Assembly (NCBI GenBank): GCA_917880885.1
Contig: OU862927.1
Span: forward strand, 40,575,571 to 40,639,570
Direction: 5' to 3'
Source of the DNA: Limnephilus marmoratus
Lineage: Eukaryota > Arthropoda > Insecta > Trichoptera > Limnephilidae
DNA: 64,000 bases
The translations under genes and the position numbers were made by a program. Positions 1 to 13,800 of this stretch are shown one piece after another. The stretch's first letter is position 1, and every line of letters begins with the position of its first letter. The notes under the pieces are model-generated. The model worked only from the letters and a program-made list of their open reading frames with translations, had not been told where the DNA came from and made no database searches.

Positions 1-129
1 GGCACGACCAAGTGAATCAGATAGCGAAGATTTTTATATATACTGGTGAGCTTTTGGCATTATGAAATTTGTATAAAAAAATTAACAATAGGTGGCACAC
101 GAGCTGTTTGAAAACTGAATGTAACGGGA

Positions 130-335
130 CTGAATGAATGGAATGCGGGAGCGGGAAGGGGAACTCGGGAGGGGGGGTTTGCGGGAGGGTGGAGGGGAAC
201 TCGGGAGGGGGGTTCACGGGATGGGAGAAACGGGTGAGGGGAGTGGGGAAAGGGAAGGCAGACTGGGAACCCGAGAGGGGAAGGGGACGCGGGAGTGGAC
301 ACGCAGGGAGAAACAATTTCTTTATTAACCCCTCC
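130..335 (-). repeat. Purine-rich dispersed repeat, shared with 49.1 kb
   Basis: A G/A-rich tract with flanks CACACGAGCTGTTTGAAAAC and AAACAATTTCTTTATTAA. Its reverse complement recurs at about 49,120-49,300, including the tract-flank junction and the CATTCAGT-type flank. The open frames in it are low complexity and not counted as genes. Confidence 0.6.
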
Positions 336-734
336 GAAAATCGCAAATATTCACTTATAATGTCTCAAACGAAATGTAAGTTTTATAAAAACTTTGTGTT
401 ATTACCGCTTCACAATTAAAGCTCTATAAATTAAACATTTCTGAACGTAGCCGAATAGTAAAAACTGTATTAGAAAGGTTACAAAATAAGCTTTCAAATT
501 GTTATATTACAAATAAATATTAACATTTGTAAATAATAAAATTTAGAATGCAAACATTAAAAAAAATGTAAAAATGACTCTTGTGATGTTTTTATGTGAA
601 AACAGTACTAAAATCACAGATTATGTAAACAACAACACTTATTCTATTGTATAAATGTATAATAAACACTTGTCACCTCACTTTTTTTTATCATTTCATT
701 TAAAAATATTTAATAAAAATTAACAATGTCGAGC

Positions 735-1015
735 GGCCCGGCAATTTTTACCCGGCAATTTGGCGGGTAAAAATATGTATCAACCGCGCAACTGACAGAA
801 TATTCTTGTTATGTATTTCTATGGACAACTTGAATAGGGATGTACAGCTTGATCCACTATCGACCTTTTACTTTTTGTTTTAGGGATGTCACTAAAACAA
901 TAACGGAGTTAGAACGATTTCTATGGAGACACACGCGTTGACATATAAACACGCTTATTGTACTTGACTGCTATTTTTAACGCATACATCTGCTTACGTT
1001 GCTGACCGGTTAAGT
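735..1015 (+). mobile_element. MITE copy, also present inverted at 13.2 kb
   Basis: The segment from the CAACTGACAGAATATTC end to GCTGACCGG|TTAA recurs in reverse orientation at about 13,186-13,420, where it starts TTAA|CCGGTCAGCAAC. One end is therefore TTAA-CCGGTCAGC, which suggests a piggyBac-type MITE. The other end is less clear. Confidence 0.5.
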
Positions 1016-1505
1016 GGCATAGCAGCGCATACCGGGAACTCACTATAATAATATAAATGAAGCGACCGATCGACGTGATTTTTTTAAACAGATAATTGGA
1101 GGACTGGTAAATGACACAGGCTACTTTTTATTCCAGAAAAAACATTTAATTCCCGTGGGTAAATCCTTTATACAGTAATTTCCCCCTAATACCGGGCGAG
1201 TGAAGCTGCAGGTAAAAACTAGTAATATATAAAGGAGAATGTCTGTATGTGGTGGACGAGCGTACTGGCAATTGGGCGGTGTGGATTTGATTTGTATGCA
1301 AAGGAAGGTCACTGTCTAGATTTGATTTCGAAAACTCTGCGTAAAACCCGTGCATCGCCAGGGACTTCAGCTTGTTCACAATAAGTCAATCCTTTCTTCT
1401 CTCCAAGGAAGAAAATTGTCTTATATTAGCAGCATCAATGACATGTTTGAGAGTTGGTTCCATGCTTCCTCTACTATATTTGTGTTGTTACTTTTGGTTT
1501 TCCAG

Positions 1506-1816
1506 CTAATCCGGGCATTGATCAAGCCCCCGGACGAGGACCCCAACCCGCCGAAGCAGAAGCGCACGCAGCACCCGTACTACCGCCGGCCGGGCAAGGG
1601 GCACAACCGAGACTGCTGCGACGCGTGCCAGGAGGGGGGCGACCTGATCTGCTGCGACCGCTGCCCGGCCAGCTTCCACCTGGGTTGTCATGACCCCCCG
1701 CTGGAGGAGGCCGACATCCCGCTGGGCCAGTGGTTGTGTCTGGAGTGCCGCAGCGCCCCGCAGCAGGGCTCCCCCACCACCAGCCACCGCAGCTTCGAAG
1801 GGGACAAGAAGAACAG
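1506..1816 (+). CDS. PHF12: PHF12 exon: first PHD finger
   Basis: The acceptor is TTCCAG before 1506 and the donor is CAG|GTATTG at 1816/1817. It encodes a basic lead-in ([12 protein letters not shown]) and then a complete PHD zinc finger: CCDAC, CCDRC, the FHLGC His-Cys pair and the closing WLCLEC, which is the C4HC3 pattern. In PHF12 this finger is thought to read histone H3 tails. The open frame continues 5' of 1506 with hydrophobic, low-complexity residues and no family similarity, so I treat that stretch as intron. The exon ends in phase 2 and joins the next one to make Arg. Confidence 0.95.
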
Positions 1817-4800
1817 GTATTGAATGAATGAATGTGTGCTGCTGAAAATTTTTCATGTGAGTTTATTTTTCATTATAATTTGTTTTTTTGCAACATTATG
1901 ATTTGTAAATTATACCGTCTTACCAGATAACTTATAATTACATAACTTACAACTTATTGTTTTTTACTTACACATTTTAATTTACTTATAATATAGGATT
2001 AAAAAATGTACACTACTCTTTCAGACACAAGCTAACGCTTCCATGGAAGAGTGGTATTAAAATATTTTAATATATTTATAAAAGTAGTATATAATCTACC
2101 ATATTATGTAGTTTTCTCAGAATAACTAGTTATATTCATAGAAATTATTTTTAAACGTATCTATTTGAATAAGCTATTTAAGGTGGATTTTTTTTTATTT
2201 TTTATATGAATACCGCACAAGAGTCCCAACTGCTCCCGTCTGGAGCCAGTGGGACTATGCCATCCCCAATTGGGGTATGTTGTGAGACTGAAGGTAGTGG
2301 GGAGGAGAAGGAGATAGGGAAGAGGAAGGTGGGGATAGTACCTGGATATTCAGATCTGGTCACCAAATACGGCTAAAGCCATTTCAAGCAACGTTTCAAT
2401 TCTGAATGGTGGTCTTACACCAGGGCGATACTGAGAGTATCTTCCACTCTGGAACGTGCCGCAAATATTCTATATATTATTTTAAATGAATAAATTGTGA
2501 AATAAGACAAATTAATCAAATAAAATTTATTTGCCACGCCGGGATTCGATCCCGCGACCTTCGGAGTGCTAGTCAAGAGCCTTACCGCTGGACTATGCCG
2601 GCCGGATGTCTAACATGTCGTGATGTGCTCTGACGTGATGGCTAGCATTCATGTGTGTCGTGAACTGACACTTTCTGATCATGTTTTGAATCAATACAGT
2701 CATCATAACACAGCTCTGGTCCGTGTACACTTACTTGTTTGATCTGTGTTGACGCGGCCGCTCCCTCGCCCCCCCCCACCTGCATTGCTCTGACGAAAAT
2801 CGAGATCGCTTCTGATACAACGCATCATGACACATAGCGACACACTAATATAAAACTCAGCATACTAAATGTGTGAAACCGATACCGTTCTGACGAGCCA
2901 CGACACGACACGTCCAACAAATATAAATCCACCACAACCCTGTTAAATGAAGGCACTGTTTCAACAGATCAATCCCATTTATTATCCAATCAATTACTTT
3001 TATATTAATATAAAAACAACAGTACGACACCTCAATCTCAATCTGTTCTCTTGAGTTCGATAATTAGAAGTAAGAATTTGATTCTGTATCATAAACAAAA
3101 GAAAATGATTCCTATGGTAAAACATGAAATTACTACTGTCGCTCTATTTATAAATCAAAGATAGCAACAGAGACATCTATTGACAATCAGTTGCATTATT
3201 ATTGAGCAAATCTTGATAACATAGCTTCAAACCTTTTTTTTTTTACCATAACCGCTATTTTTAGACCTTTGAAATCTCCCTTCTCCGTATCATTGATTGA
3301 TTGTTCCGTCTTCCAGATCCCTGAGAGTGAATCGCTCCAATTCCTGCGTCAGCTCAGCCAGCAGCTCCAGCCGCAGCAAGAAGGAGGGCGAGGACAAGGA
3401 GAGGGAGCCTCCGCGTGAGGAGCTGGACCCCGAGCGCGAGAAGGAGCTGGAGCGGGAGAGGGAGAAGGAGAAGGTGAAGCTGGAGAACCTGACGCCCATG
3501 GAGACACTGATCAGGGCGGCCAGGATCATGAACCCCACGCAGTTTCAGCTGCCCCGGGAGATGAAGGTGTTTTGCCCCTTTCCTGGGACGGATAAAGGTA
3601 AATATAACTCACCAAATATTTAAAATATATTATATCTATGGTAACTGGGAGATTCTGGAGGGACTAAATACCTATGAAATAGGAAATATATATTTTTTTA
3701 ATTAACGAAGGCAATATTAACGACACTCAATCGAAAATCTGCCGAGCGATTCTCTATTTTTTGTGGGAACAAGACTGACGTCGGGCGAGATCTCTTGTCA
3801 GATTTGTGTTATTTTCTACGGCTGTTAAATAAATAAATAATCATGCATACTTGCTGTAATTTGTGTTTAAAAAAACCTAAACTAAAATATGTATCAGCTC
3901 ACAGATGAAATTCTGACATCGGCCTGTAGAAAAAGCAAATAACAGCCATTGAAAACCACATAAATCTGACAGGAGATGTCGCCCGACATCAATCTCGTTC
4001 CCACAAAAGATAGAGAACCGCTCGGCTGAAACAGAAAAATATATATCATTGAAGAAGAAGATAATAATAATCTAAATGAAAATATGAAAGAGACTAAGAC
4101 ACAAAAAAACAGAAAAAGATAATGAACGAACCCAGAATCTCTCGCTGAAAAAATTGGTAAACGCACGTCCCGAGATAGACAAGAGGTTCTGGGTTCGAGT
4201 CCCAGTTGCGACCATTATCTTTTTCTGTGTCTTGTTCTCTTTCATATTTTCGTTTAGATTATTATTATTACCTTCTTCTTCAATGATAAATTACATTGAT
4301 GGGAAAAACCTTCAAAAGTCATAAAAAGAGAGTTTTTCTTATAAAAATAGAAAAATATATGGTTACATCTAGGAATCTAACCCAGGACCTTTGCCTTGCC
4401 AGGGCGGAGCTGTACCACTGAGCTAACGTGACCCTATCCAATTTATTTCTTACCGTAATAATAAGGGACATACAACGATTTCTATGAGACCTGTATGAGA
4501 GTTATTCCCAAAAGCGAACCAATAACCCTCGGGGTTAAGGATTTTACGAGTGTCCTAACGCCTATAAATAACTTATCAAAAAAGCAAACCTAGAGACATG
4601 CCGCCAGTGGTTGATATTTATATTACATTAAAAAAATATTTTTACTAGGGTCAAAATCCAGAGAGGAAATAGGGGGAATACGTTTGTATGGACAAAACAC
4701 CGCCCGCGCTTCCTCTTGACCCCAAAAAAATTGAGATAAATTATTATTTTGAATTTTAGAGGTTACAGGTTGAATTTTTCCAGCAATATAGATGAATTGA

Positions 4801-7800
4801 TGATAAGTATTGATGTTGCAGAGGTGCCCAATGGTAAGCAGCAGCTGCCCCACGTGAAGGACTCTTGGGGCTGCGTGCCCCTCCCCGCACGCCTCTGCTT
4901 CCACTGCCGCCAGTCCTGCCGCGCCGCCCCCCTGCTGCAGTGCGACTACTGCCCCCTGCTCTACCATCAGGTAACAACCGACTCTCCAACAGGCCTACCA
5001 ACCCCTCATCTCATAATACCCTCAATATAACATACTTTTTACAATGCCTTTAACTTGCAGGATTGTTTAGACCCTCCACTGACTGCTCTCCCTTCCGGAA
5101 GATGGATGTGCCCAAACCACGTAGAACAATATATTGTGAGTAAATTCTTTAATTTTCAATATTATTTAAAATGTAGGAATAAAAATAATGTGTTTGGGTA
5201 AGTACCCCTTTTATTTAAATATAATTTTAAAGAAGAGAGATAGTACTTACCCAAACTATATTTTTGTTCTTCCTATTTCAAATGTAAGTGATTGAGCTTT
5301 GTCTATGGTTGAAAATGTTTGTAGTGACTTATCGGAAAAAAGCGGGAAATTGTTTGACTGGATTGTAATAATGATGAGAAATTAAGAAATCCTTCGTAAA
5401 TTGAAGTGTTTTTCTATTGATAAATGATGTTTATAAAGTCATAAATACTAAACAGTTTTGACCTTTCTTCACTTTGTTCCTGCTATGGAATATTCTTGCT
5501 AATAACTGAAGCGAGTATTTGATCTCAGGAAGAATGTAAGCAAAGTGAGTTAAAATTATTTAGGAAATTAATACTTTATGAATAGGTCACAGAATTAGTT
5601 AATTTCAACACATTTTTTTCTTGTTGAATAATTAAAATATAATATTGAATAAGCAATATGGCAGTTAGTCTTATTTTTGACAATTAAATGAATGTTTCAA
5701 AGATTCATAGCTAGGGAACTGAAAATAGTTGCATTGACCTAGAATTTCTGTGCAAATGTGTGTAATGCCAGAGCTCCTGAGAGTTTTTGCCCCTTCAAAC
5801 TTAAAACAAATAGGTTTAATTGAAGGAAGAGGATATTGCAATATAATTATAAGTTTTGTCCGGTTCCAGGACTTTGCCATGGTGAACACGATCTCGGCGA
5901 GCGAGCGTGTGGCGCTGTGGGAGCGCGTTTCCGGCCCTGTGGACCAGGACGCCGTGCGCCTGGAGTTCCTGCGCCGCGCGCGAGCCCCGCACCCGCCCTT
6001 CCGCGTGCGCCTGCGCGGGGCGCCCCCCCGCGGCCGCGTTTCCGTGCCGGGCATGGTGCGCCACCACTACCGGCGCCCCCCTCCCCTCATGCCCGCACGC
6101 AGGGAGCACCTGCGATGCCACAAAGGTAACAAGGGATGGGGAAGATAATGGTTGGGAAGTGCATGGCTAAACCTGCAGTTCTTATTTTTGATCTCACTCT
6201 CACGTACACTCAGATATTACATTTCATATTTCCCTGTCTTTTACCCTGTTTTGTAAATGATTTTAATCAACTCATCATAGTCGTAGCGGGTTCAATTTCC
6301 ATCAATATATTTTAGTATTATTTCTTTAGCTTAGTGAACAACCAATATTATAAAAGCATTCAGAAAGCTACTTGCTTACTCTTTGTCAAAAAAACCACTT
6401 TTATTTACCTGTGGGGAGCCGTGCCCTGAAACAAGGAAATTATGCAAAGCATCACTGCATCACTTTGAAGTTAATGTTTTGCAGATTAATTTTGAGCTAT
6501 CGTATATTTTATTCACCGAAACATATTCCTTGAACAATAAACTATGTATCAAAACAACATTACTTGCGTTAATTTGGTAAATTGATAGCTTTTACAATGT
6601 TTTTGTCAATCATTGCGCATCCACAGATAAATCATTAAAAAATATTCTGGTGTTGCCAGGTGAATGAAACTTTTGACCACATCATGAATGATGTTGGCGC
6701 AAGCGATTCTGACCTTGTCCTTCATACAAATTCTTTATACATAAGGGTCAAAATCGCATAATTTTTTTTTTTTCGAATTTTGTTCTGCACGTTTCCGGCA
6801 AATAAGAGGTTAACAACTTTATTTTTTCAGTGTCAAAAACCAGTAGGAACTTTTCAATTATGGACTCAGACAAGGAGGAAAATAGTAAAAAGAAAATAAT
6901 CTGCATGAATCTCCATTGCCCGCGCTACCTTAGTAAAAACGCCATCTGCGAACACGACTCCGGATCTGACAGCAGCGACGTGGAGGAAGAGCAGGAGGAG
7001 TGCGCCCTCGAGGACCTCAAGGAGATCCTCGACAAGAGCACCGAGGAAGTCCTCAGCCAGAACAAACGTAAAAGCGAAAGCGACCTTTTAGATACACCGG
7101 ACACCAAAGACCCCACGAAAAAATCCCTTGTCATAAGCCCCAAACGGAGAAAACTTCTCGAAGAAGAAGACCCTCAATCAAATATAATCAAGACAGAATT
7201 AGAAACATCCAAAACTGATATTATATTCGGTATCGTGACGGATAATGCAAAGGAAATCAAAGAGATTCTGTTCTCGGTGGAAGAGCAGTTGAAGAAGTTG
7301 GACGGGAGGCTGGTGAAGCTGTTGGCGTTCCAGCGTCTGCAGCAGCTGATGGACGCGGCCAATGCGGATCTGGATGACAGTATAGCGGAGATCATCACCA
7401 GGAGTATAGACAAGAGCAGTCTTAGTCGGTACGGGTTTAAACATGTGGCGTTACCCAGTGAATTGCTGACCAGAAGTGAGGTTTGTAATGCTTTTTTAAA
7501 CTGTTATATGCCACTTGTTTAATGACCGATTGGCACTTAAGTAGAGTGTAAAATACTTGACAAAGACAAAGAACATTCAATTGCGTTTTTTTATCACTGG
7601 GAAAAGAGAGGCGGGAAAAAGCCGTACCTTCAAAGGTGGCGATTTGCTACATCATCAACTGGTCACTTGGCATAGTTAACATAAAAGAGTATCTGATGGT
7701 TGCGTTAAATTGCAGATGGAACGCATAGCGCGAGAGGTGTGCGGCGCGGTGGCTCCACGTGACGAGGTGCAGCGCCTCCGCATGGTGCCGGCGCGGCCGC

Positions 7801-10800
7801 ACCCCCCACCCCTGCTGCCTGCCCCGCTGCCCCCCGCGCCCTCCGTTACCGCCATGCCCGTGCGCGCTACCCTCTGCCCTATCGAGAGGCCCGCCAGGTA
7901 ATGTTAACCATCATGTTCATACAATTACTTAAACCTTTAGAATGGAGTCACCTAAATTAAATGGATAAGCAGTGCACCACAGAGCAGCATCAGGTACCAA
8001 GTAAGCCAGCAAGATGAATGATAATACGCAGATGGATAATGTAAATCATAATGTTCATACCATAGCTTCTATACACAACTTTTTGAATAATATCATTGGT
8101 TGGCTTATTAATGTAGGTCTCATAAAAATCGTTGTGCCTCCCTTACTGTCATGGTTAGAAATATGATCTTTACGGTGTTAGAAAAAGAAAATACAATGCT
8201 TTATATTCAAGTCGAAAAATTAACCGCAAAATAATTTAAATGTACACTTTTATGAATTCAAAGTTTCCCACCCTAATTTGAAAAAGAATTATGAAACTGG
8301 GAATTTGTTATTAATTATTCTTACATGAAACGACAAAAAAAAATAGTTGATGCTAACGTTTAAAATACATTTGTCTAATAAAATATGAATGTGGTTTTTT
8401 TTTTTTCGTTATCAATAATTTTAGAATTTTTTTTTATGTTTGCATGCAAAATTTTTATATTTGAAAAATTACATGTTTATTTCCAATTGTAAAATTTGAA
8501 AGTGTATTTCATTACCTTTCAAAAACAGTTTTTAGCTTTCAGATACATTAAGAAATATTTTGACTCTCTGACAAAATACAGTCGAGGTCTGAGGGGTTAA
8601 TATTATTATGATATCTTAGTAAAAATCGAAGTAAATCAGTTTGAAAGTTGTCTGCATAGTTGTTGCCTTCGTGAATTGTATGTTGTATATTTGTCTGTTG
8701 CAGGAATGGTCTGGGCGACGGCATCGGACGGCCGGTACCAATGCGGCTGTCTCGGCTGGCCGTGGGTTTGGGCGGGGGCTGCGACCTTCAGCTCAACCGC
8801 TACGGCAACTGCACCTACGTCTCCGAGAGACACGCCCTGATATTCTACGATGAGGTAGATTTTCTTTTGATGCTTTCTTTTAACCCTTTGAGCAGTATGA
8901 AGAGCACTCGAAAAATCCATTGGTGCGTATGTGCGGCCGTATGACTTTATTAAAATTTTTCTGTTGTTATGTTTGTAATTTCGATTAAATTAAGATCTAT
9001 AGAAAATGCAAATATATTTGTCAAACATTTTTACATATTAAAACAAAATATAAGTAAATAATAAAAAAATAACTCACTAATCAAAGGGTTAATGCCAGAA
9101 TCTGTAATGTAATCTTATTCTGTATTATGAATTTGTATAATACATGTATATATGTAACATTTTTTTTTTACATCATTTCATATGATATCCATGGCAGAAC
9201 CCGGCATGCGCAAATAAATTTTATTTAATTAATTTGTGTTTTCACAATTAATTCATTTAAAATAATATATAGTATATTTGCGGCATGTTCCAGAGTGGAA
9301 GATACTATCAGTGTCGCCCTGGTGTAAGACCACCATTCAGAATTGAAACGTTGCTTGAAAATGGCTTTAGCCGTGTTTAGTGACCAGATCTGAATAGCCA
9401 GGTACTTCCCAACCTTCCTCTCCCCCACCTCCTTCCCCTCCCCACTACCTTCAGCCTCACAACATACCCCAATTGGGGATGCCATAGTCTCACTGGCTCC
9501 AGACGGGAGCAGTTGAGATTCTTGTGCGGTATTCACTGTAAAAAAAAAAAGTTTCATAGTTTACTTACCCCTGTAACCAGCGACGGCTCACGGAGAACCG
9601 CCCACATTTGTTATGTTCGCATATTTTAGGGTATAATGTATAGCCAAGCTATCATTTTTGGCGTGTTATTTCGTAAAATGTACGATGTGAGCTCGACGCT
9701 GGTCAGGACAAAAATGATGACGTCACATTTTTTAGATTCAAGCGAGGCTCTCGTAAGCCCAGCCGGCTCCATGGAACCGGTATGGGGAGGGGGAAATAGT
9801 ACGCTTTTATTTACGCGAAATACATTGATTCTCCCTGAATCACCTTTCCCGTGTGTCTCCGTTTCCTCCCGCCTCCCCTTCCTAACTAGCGACATAAATT
9901 ATAGCCTATATATTATTCTGATGTATGAGCTATATTATTGTAAAGTTTCATTAAAATCCATTCAGTAGTTTTTGCATGAAAGAGTAACAAACACTCATAC
10001 ATCCATACAAACTTTCGCGTTTATAATATTAGTAAGATTTGTTTACTTCACAAATGTCTAAGCAGAAGTGACATTTGCCGCCATTTGTAAAAATTATGGC
10101 ATCTTTCGATAGGGTGATGACTTTTGCGCTACCTTGTAGAATTTATAAATATTTTTATGTTAAACCTCTATAAAAATATGTTACATATAAATAAACTAGC
10201 AGACCCGGCCACACGTTGCTGTGGATAATGAAACACAACGCCACTCCATTACTCAATCTTTACAACCAATGCCATCTGTTGCATCAAATCCACACCGCCC
10301 GTGTGCCAGCTCGCTCCCTTTATTTATATATTTCAACCAAAACCTTGACAAATTATATACCTAAAAACCTTCCTCATGAATCACTCTATCTATTGGTGAA
10401 AACCGCATGAAAATCCGTTGCGTAGTTTAAAAGATCTAAGCACACAGACAGCGGGAGCGACTTCATTTTATACCATGTAAAGATATTGAATTATTATTGT
10501 TGATTGACTTGCAAGTTATGTTTTCCACTCCACTACAATGATTATTATATTTAGCCATATTTTGAGTTCTTTTGTGTTGTGATTGCAGGTGACACACCAC
10601 TTTGAGCTGATCAACTACTCGGAGCACGGCAGCCTGGTGAACGGGCAGCTGTACTCGTGCGACTTCACGCGGGGGGCACCGGCGGGTGGGGGGGACGCGG
10701 CGACCACCGGTGCCGAGGAGAAGGCGGCGGCGCTGCGGGCCATCGCAGACAAGCGGAGGGGCACCACAACCACTATCGCCACCACCACCACCACTGCTCT

Positions 10801-13800
10801 GACCAATGGACCCAGGTACAAACCGGGCGGAGTCCCTTCATACATCGATTGGTCAGACATCTCCAAATACTAAGTTTTGAGATAATGAAGAAAGCAACAT
10901 TCTAATACTCACCATAAATCAAATATTATTTACACATGTCAGTGTTTTACATATTAAATTGCTATAAAATAATACCGGGAGGCACAACGGTCCGGTACAT
11001 TAGTATGACATTTTGAAATAACTAGTAACCCAGAAAACATCATTTTCTTTAATTCACTATGTGTGAGTTTTTCTGCATTTTAATTAACGAAGTGACGTAA
11101 AGGGGGAATGATTGTATAAGAATTAGTTACACGTGTAATATGTAAATGTCACTGTTGTATCATGTGTAACATGTGTAAATAAAAGTAGGTAATAAAATCC
11201 AGAGCATGAGACATAATGAAACTCTAACTTGTAAAACAAGATTTTATTAATACATCACAATTAGAGTTACAGTGAAACCCTCTTAAGAAGTTTTCCAAGG
11301 GACCGGAAAAAACAAACTTCTTAAGCAGGAAAACCTTATAAGTGGGAAAAACTGGGCCAATTTTGGACCGAGGGACTGAAAAACCTAAACTTCTTAACCC
11401 CCTGAGGGCCAGGCTTTTTACCAGAACAACACCGAAATTTCACGATCTTCAATTGAATGTTTTGTGGATTAAATTTAACCTATCGTATATTTTATTGACT
11501 GAAACACATTCCTAGAACAATAAACTATTTACCAAAATAATATTACTTGCGTAATTACATAAATTGATAGGTTTTATGATGTTTTATTCGAGGTCACGCA
11601 TCGGCATTTTGACGCGGCCGCCAAAATGACAGTTCGAGATGCCCACAGATAAAAATTATTTTAAAATTTTCTCATGTTGCAAGGTGAATGAAATTTTTAC
11701 CCATCTCATAGAGAATGTTGGCGCTAGCATTTCTGACCGTGTTCTTATTCAAATTTTGTACATAGAAGGGTAAAAATCGAAGATGAAAATATTTTTTTTT
11801 TCGCGCATGCGCAAGACCTGCGCACATCCCGCCCGACGAAAAATTTCATATAAATTATTTGGAGTGACCGGCTGCATTGCGGCTTTTTCTATGGTAAAGG
11901 GCGATAATAGAGCTAGCGATTCTGACCGTGTTTTTCATACACTTTCTTTATACATAAGGGTCAAAATTGCGTAAAAATTTTGATTTTTCATTTTTGTGCG
12001 CCGGCGCACAAGCGGCACAGGCCGGGTTAAGCCACGAAACATCTTAAGAGAGAACTTCTTAACCACTGGAACGACAGCGCGTTTTATAACTTTTGCCCTC
12101 GATTGCTCGTGACATTTTCGAGAACATTTTGAATTTTTTCCGCCGACATTGAAAAAATCATATCTCCTTATTTTAATATGAAGACATGCAAACTGATTAT
12201 AGTTCTATATAGTTAATAAATTAACCTATCTTTTGTTGATTATCACATATTTGTAGGAATTATAAAAAAAATATTATAAAATCGTAAACTTTAAAAATGT
12301 GCGAATCCTGCGTGTTAATTCCTGTAAGATTGCCCTAAATTTTACTTTTTCAAGTCAACATTGGATATTTTTGATTTCTACACGTTGTCTAAACAAAATA
12401 TAAGGTTTTTAATAAGATAATATATCATAAGAATACGTAGTACTAACCTTTTACAATATTTGCAATTATTTTGCCGAGATCCGCCATTTTCCTTTGTCAC
12501 AAAATTTGCACCTGACAGCTAGCTTTAGTTGTCATATTCTAGATTAAAACTTTTCAAAGCTAATTGAAATTTAGATGTATATCTTTGTTAAGAATTCTTC
12601 TAATTGATAAACTATAGTTCGAATGCACACGTCAAGTAAGTAGGTCCATAATTGTAAAAATAAACACAAAAATCGGATGAAATTTAGATTTTAAATTCGA
12701 TTTACGTAAAACATGTTAAAACATGTTAAAAGTCACTAAATTCTCAGTTTGAACACTTGAAAACACGTTAACCACATGGATAATTGAATTGTGATAACTG
12801 TTTGGTGTTAAAATGCAAAAACACAATCACTTAGGGCATTTTAAAACACGTGTAAATTTATCCGGCCTGTCGAACAGTTTTGTGTCGGAGGTGACTAAAC
12901 TGTCAGTTTTAAAGCGCGAAATACTTTTTCCAGAAGCATCTATATGCAATAGATGTTGCCATAGATGAGAGACAATATTCCCAGCTTTCCAACGGAATAA
13001 ATATTGGCCAGGCACTGGTAAATAATTAAATAGTTTTTAATTTTTTACGAGTGGTACGTCATAAACGTCGAATTATTCGACGTGGGCAATCCTAGAAGAA
13101 AACAAAATGTCGAATTATTCGACATGGTCGCTCCAGTGGTTAAGAGGGTTTCACTGTATTAAATTAATATTGATAATTATTATAGTTAACCGGTCAGCAA
13201 CATAAGCAGATATATGCGTTAGAAATATGACAGCAGTCAAGTACAATAAGCGTGATTATATGTCAACGCGTGTGTCTCCATAGAAACCGTTATAACTCCG
13301 TTATTCTTTTAGTGACATCCCTAAAACAAAAAGTAAAAGGTCGATAGTGGAACAAGCTGTAAATCCCTATTCAAGTTATCCATAGAAATACATAACAAGA
13401 ATATTCTGTCACTCACGCAATCTGGCACATAAATGCATTTGTCAATAGCATCCAACGTACAAAAAATGCTTTTAATGCTTATTTTTATTTTTATTTTTTT
13501 TATGGGTGGTATAAAGCATAGATTAGCCTACCTACTTATTACAATTGCTAAAAAAGTTGGCTTCTTAACTTTTTACCCGCGTTGATCTACTCCGTTTTTT
13601 CAATACCCATACGCGGTATGTATGTGTCTATTTCAAATACCACGAGGCACGAGGACACATTCACTTGATTATAGATGTTTTTTACGAAAAAAAATTTTAC
13701 TTTCAAAATATGCCTGAATATGTCAGCATCGTGATAGTTACACGAATATTCTAGCGAGCGGGAAAAAATACTGTGACATAGTAGCGCTGTTATATCGTCA

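Larger units (their letters stand above)
1..1505. other. 5' region: no exon found
   Basis: Apart from the purine-rich repeat, a TTAA-bounded repeat at about 735-1015 and a LINE-type fragment near 1130-1310, this is AT-rich sequence. I looked for the start-codon exon of PHF12 (the family begins with a YDLDTSGGL-like motif) and did not see it. Confidence 0.5.
11270..13156. mobile_element. Pogo-like MITE carrying two TTAA insertions
   Basis: The termini are CAGTGAAACCCTCTTAA (11270) and its exact reverse complement (to 13156), flanked by TA on both sides, as in Tc1-mariner/pogo elements. Removing the two inserts (11398-12026 and 12063-13139) leaves a MITE of about 180 bp rich in CTTCTTAAG. It lies in the last PHF12 intron. 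A related left end occurs at 33,357. Confidence 0.8.

Noticed and set aside
17..419. Several overlapping open frames rich in Pro or Gly/Arg/Glu
   Set aside because: They are translations of a purine-rich repeat in several frames on both strands; no conserved motif, and the repeat recurs elsewhere.
1350..1505. Open frame continuing upstream of the first PHF12 exon, with an ATG
   Set aside because: The residues are hydrophobic and low complexity with no PHF12 N-terminal motif, and a good acceptor lies at 1505/1506. Treated as intron.
2205..2520. Open frames shared between SINE A copies, as a possible small conserved protein
   Set aside because: They occur only where the SINE occurs and are broken in other copies; the tRNA-like head and A-tail explain the conservation.
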